From the NCBI GenBank assembly GCA_950295325.1, contig OX485804.1, positions 13,704,001 through 13,768,000 of the forward strand: 64,000 nt of DNA. The letters are read 5' to 3'. A program made the translations under genes and the position numbers. The notes beneath the pieces were generated by a model that worked only from the letters and a program-made list of their open reading frames with translations, did not search any database and was not told the DNA's origin. This DNA is from Polytrichum commune. Taxonomy: Eukaryota; Streptophyta; Polytrichopsida; Polytrichales; Polytrichaceae. Positions 62,501-64,000 of the stretch are shown here, piece after piece. The first letter of the stretch is position 1. Every line of letters starts with the position of its first letter.

Positions 62501-62824
62501 GTTTACCACCATTTGAATGCCCACAAATGAAGTTGATGGGTTCTAAACATTGAGGTGGTGGTGAATTTTGGTGAGAAACCTAGACCAAGATTCACTACCA
62601 CCTCATTCGTAGTATGTCCTTGTACTATTGTACTTACCTACCATAGAGTATGCAAATTTTGTGCATGTTTAAATGAAACCCGACAATTATCTTGGGTGCC
62701 CACCAATTTACATAAAGCATGTACCCCTTAGTCCAGTTAGGGGATCAACCAACTTATGAGTTAGTGAAGATAATTTAAGGATTTTCCAATTAATTTAATT
62801 CACGTGCATATCACACGATGAGGA

Positions 62825-63382
62825 TACATTGTTTATGGTAAATATTGGGGGACAAACTTATAGGGCGACTTGCCCTTTGTTGCAGTAAAGTGTGGCCCAC
62901 AATATACACCGCAATGGATTAGAATAACATGGGTCCTTATACTTAAGGGTATTAACATTGCATCAATCTCTCCACAAACCCGTCCTACCCTAGGCAATTG
63001 CAATTGTAATTAGGTATACTATTTGCATATTACCAACATTTGTAGATGTGCAATTTTTAATTCAACCACATTTAAGAACATATTTTTAAATGGAAAAAAT
63101 TCAATCTTTGTTGAAGAGTGTTTCTGGAAATGCAATAAACATTGGAATCTTATATTGAACCGCACATGTAAGATGGGTATAAATTGGAATTCACTTTGCT
63201 AAAAGTCTCTCAAATGCACATTATTTTCAATCCAATAAAAATAGTGTAACCTACAAAGCAAATCTCCGATGTTATATATTGTGGGTTGGAGTCATGTGCA
63301 TCCATAGTACTATCCCCAGTGTTTTTAGTGTTGGGTTCCTCATTGGTAGTGTGGTCCACAATATTTCCCATAAAACATTGTA
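62825..63382. mobile_element. TIR element with ATTGTTTATGGTAAATATTG-like ends
   Basis: Left end tacattgtttatggtaaata and right end reversed tacaatgttttatgggaaat are inverted, with TA at both outermost positions. About 558 bp, non-coding. Fragments of the same family occur at 12838, 32183, 42836 and 54906. Confidence 0.7.
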
Positions 63383-63654
63383 GCTAACATACAAGTTAGC
63401 GAGGTTTGACTATTCAAACCTCATGACCCTCACCCGCACTACTCCATCATGTTCAATAAAAGGTTGACCGATTACAAATGCGAGTTCATGTTGATTGTCC
63501 AAAATTTTCACATTCTATGCCCAAGTGTTGAGCATGGCATATATTACAAGTTTGTTGTGGCCCACATAATTTGAAAATAAATAAATAAATTCTCTCATTT
63601 TGGATGCCCCAAAAAGGTGTCCCCCACTTTGTAGTGAAAGAAAAACAAAAGTAA

Positions 63655-64000
63655 TGATCACGTCACACACGAGCCAAGAGCCGTGACCATGAGATTGTGA
63701 GAGCCCAAAAGAAAGTATCCAAAGGCCGTCCCAAGACACCTCTAAAACCATGTAGTGTGAAGTCATATGTGATCAGGGCCCTCAACCAAATGCTATTTCA
63801 ATGAATTTCTATTCATGCGGATCCTCACACATGATAAAATAAAATAAATCAACGGTTGCGAGCGTTCCGTGTGCTATGGTCTCCTAGTTTCGTGTTAGGC
63901 CTACCTCCAGAGGTGGTTTTTGAAAATAGTCCAAGTGACCATGAAACATGATCCATTCGATGACATGTAAGACTCCATGTAGAGACTTTACATCCATCTT
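63655..64000 (+). mobile_element. Harbinger/Tourist-like element (family A), cut by the window edge
   Basis: Follows 15165-15520 nearly base for base from gtcacacacgagccaagagccgtgaccatg onward, with a decayed outer left end. The right part lies beyond 64000. Confidence 0.88.

Overview
The window is nuclear DNA of a land plant. Its genes carry ordinary GT-AG introns, the proteins belong to plant families, and most of the sequence is AT-rich intergenic DNA full of decayed transposable elements. I cannot name the species. The sparse gene content and the lack of recognisable seed-plant repeat families would fit a bryophyte, lycophyte or fern, but that is only an inference.

Three protein genes can be supported. 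(1) A sucrase/ferredoxin-like (Apd1-type thioredoxin-like [2Fe-2S]) gene lies on the minus strand at 211-3581; four exons can be placed and its 3' end runs off the left edge. (2) A small four-exon plus-strand gene at 20562-23105 encodes a 120-residue protein that I read as TOM2B-like. (3) A two-exon apyrase (GDA1/CD39 NTPase) of the APY7 type lies at 23855-26464, plus strand, 739 residues with two membrane segments. Genes 2 and 3 are head-to-tail and 750 bp apart. They form the only gene island in the middle of the window.

The remainder (about 4-20 kb and 26.5-64 kb) is repeat territory. I find at least three families of short Harbinger/Tourist-like elements with GGGC-type ends and TTA or TAA target duplications. 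There is also a CACTA-type hairpin with a GAT duplication, an 8-bp-duplication (hAT-like) foldback element, TA-flanked mariner-like miniature elements, a TIR element with ATGCCCCC ends present twice, and a B-box-bearing SINE family. A long degenerate LINE has reverse transcriptase and RNase H remnants (48996-54254), and a pogo-like helix-turn-helix relic lies at 45802-45953. Several minisatellites and a G-quadruplex-rich patch are also present.

The most informative structure is the nesting. An element is inserted within another at 9417-9933, at 43827-44108 and at 53133-54173, and in each case removing the inner element restores the outer sequence; at 53133 it restores the LINE reading frame. 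I found no sign of an undescribed multi-gene system, CRISPR array, tRNA or rRNA gene.
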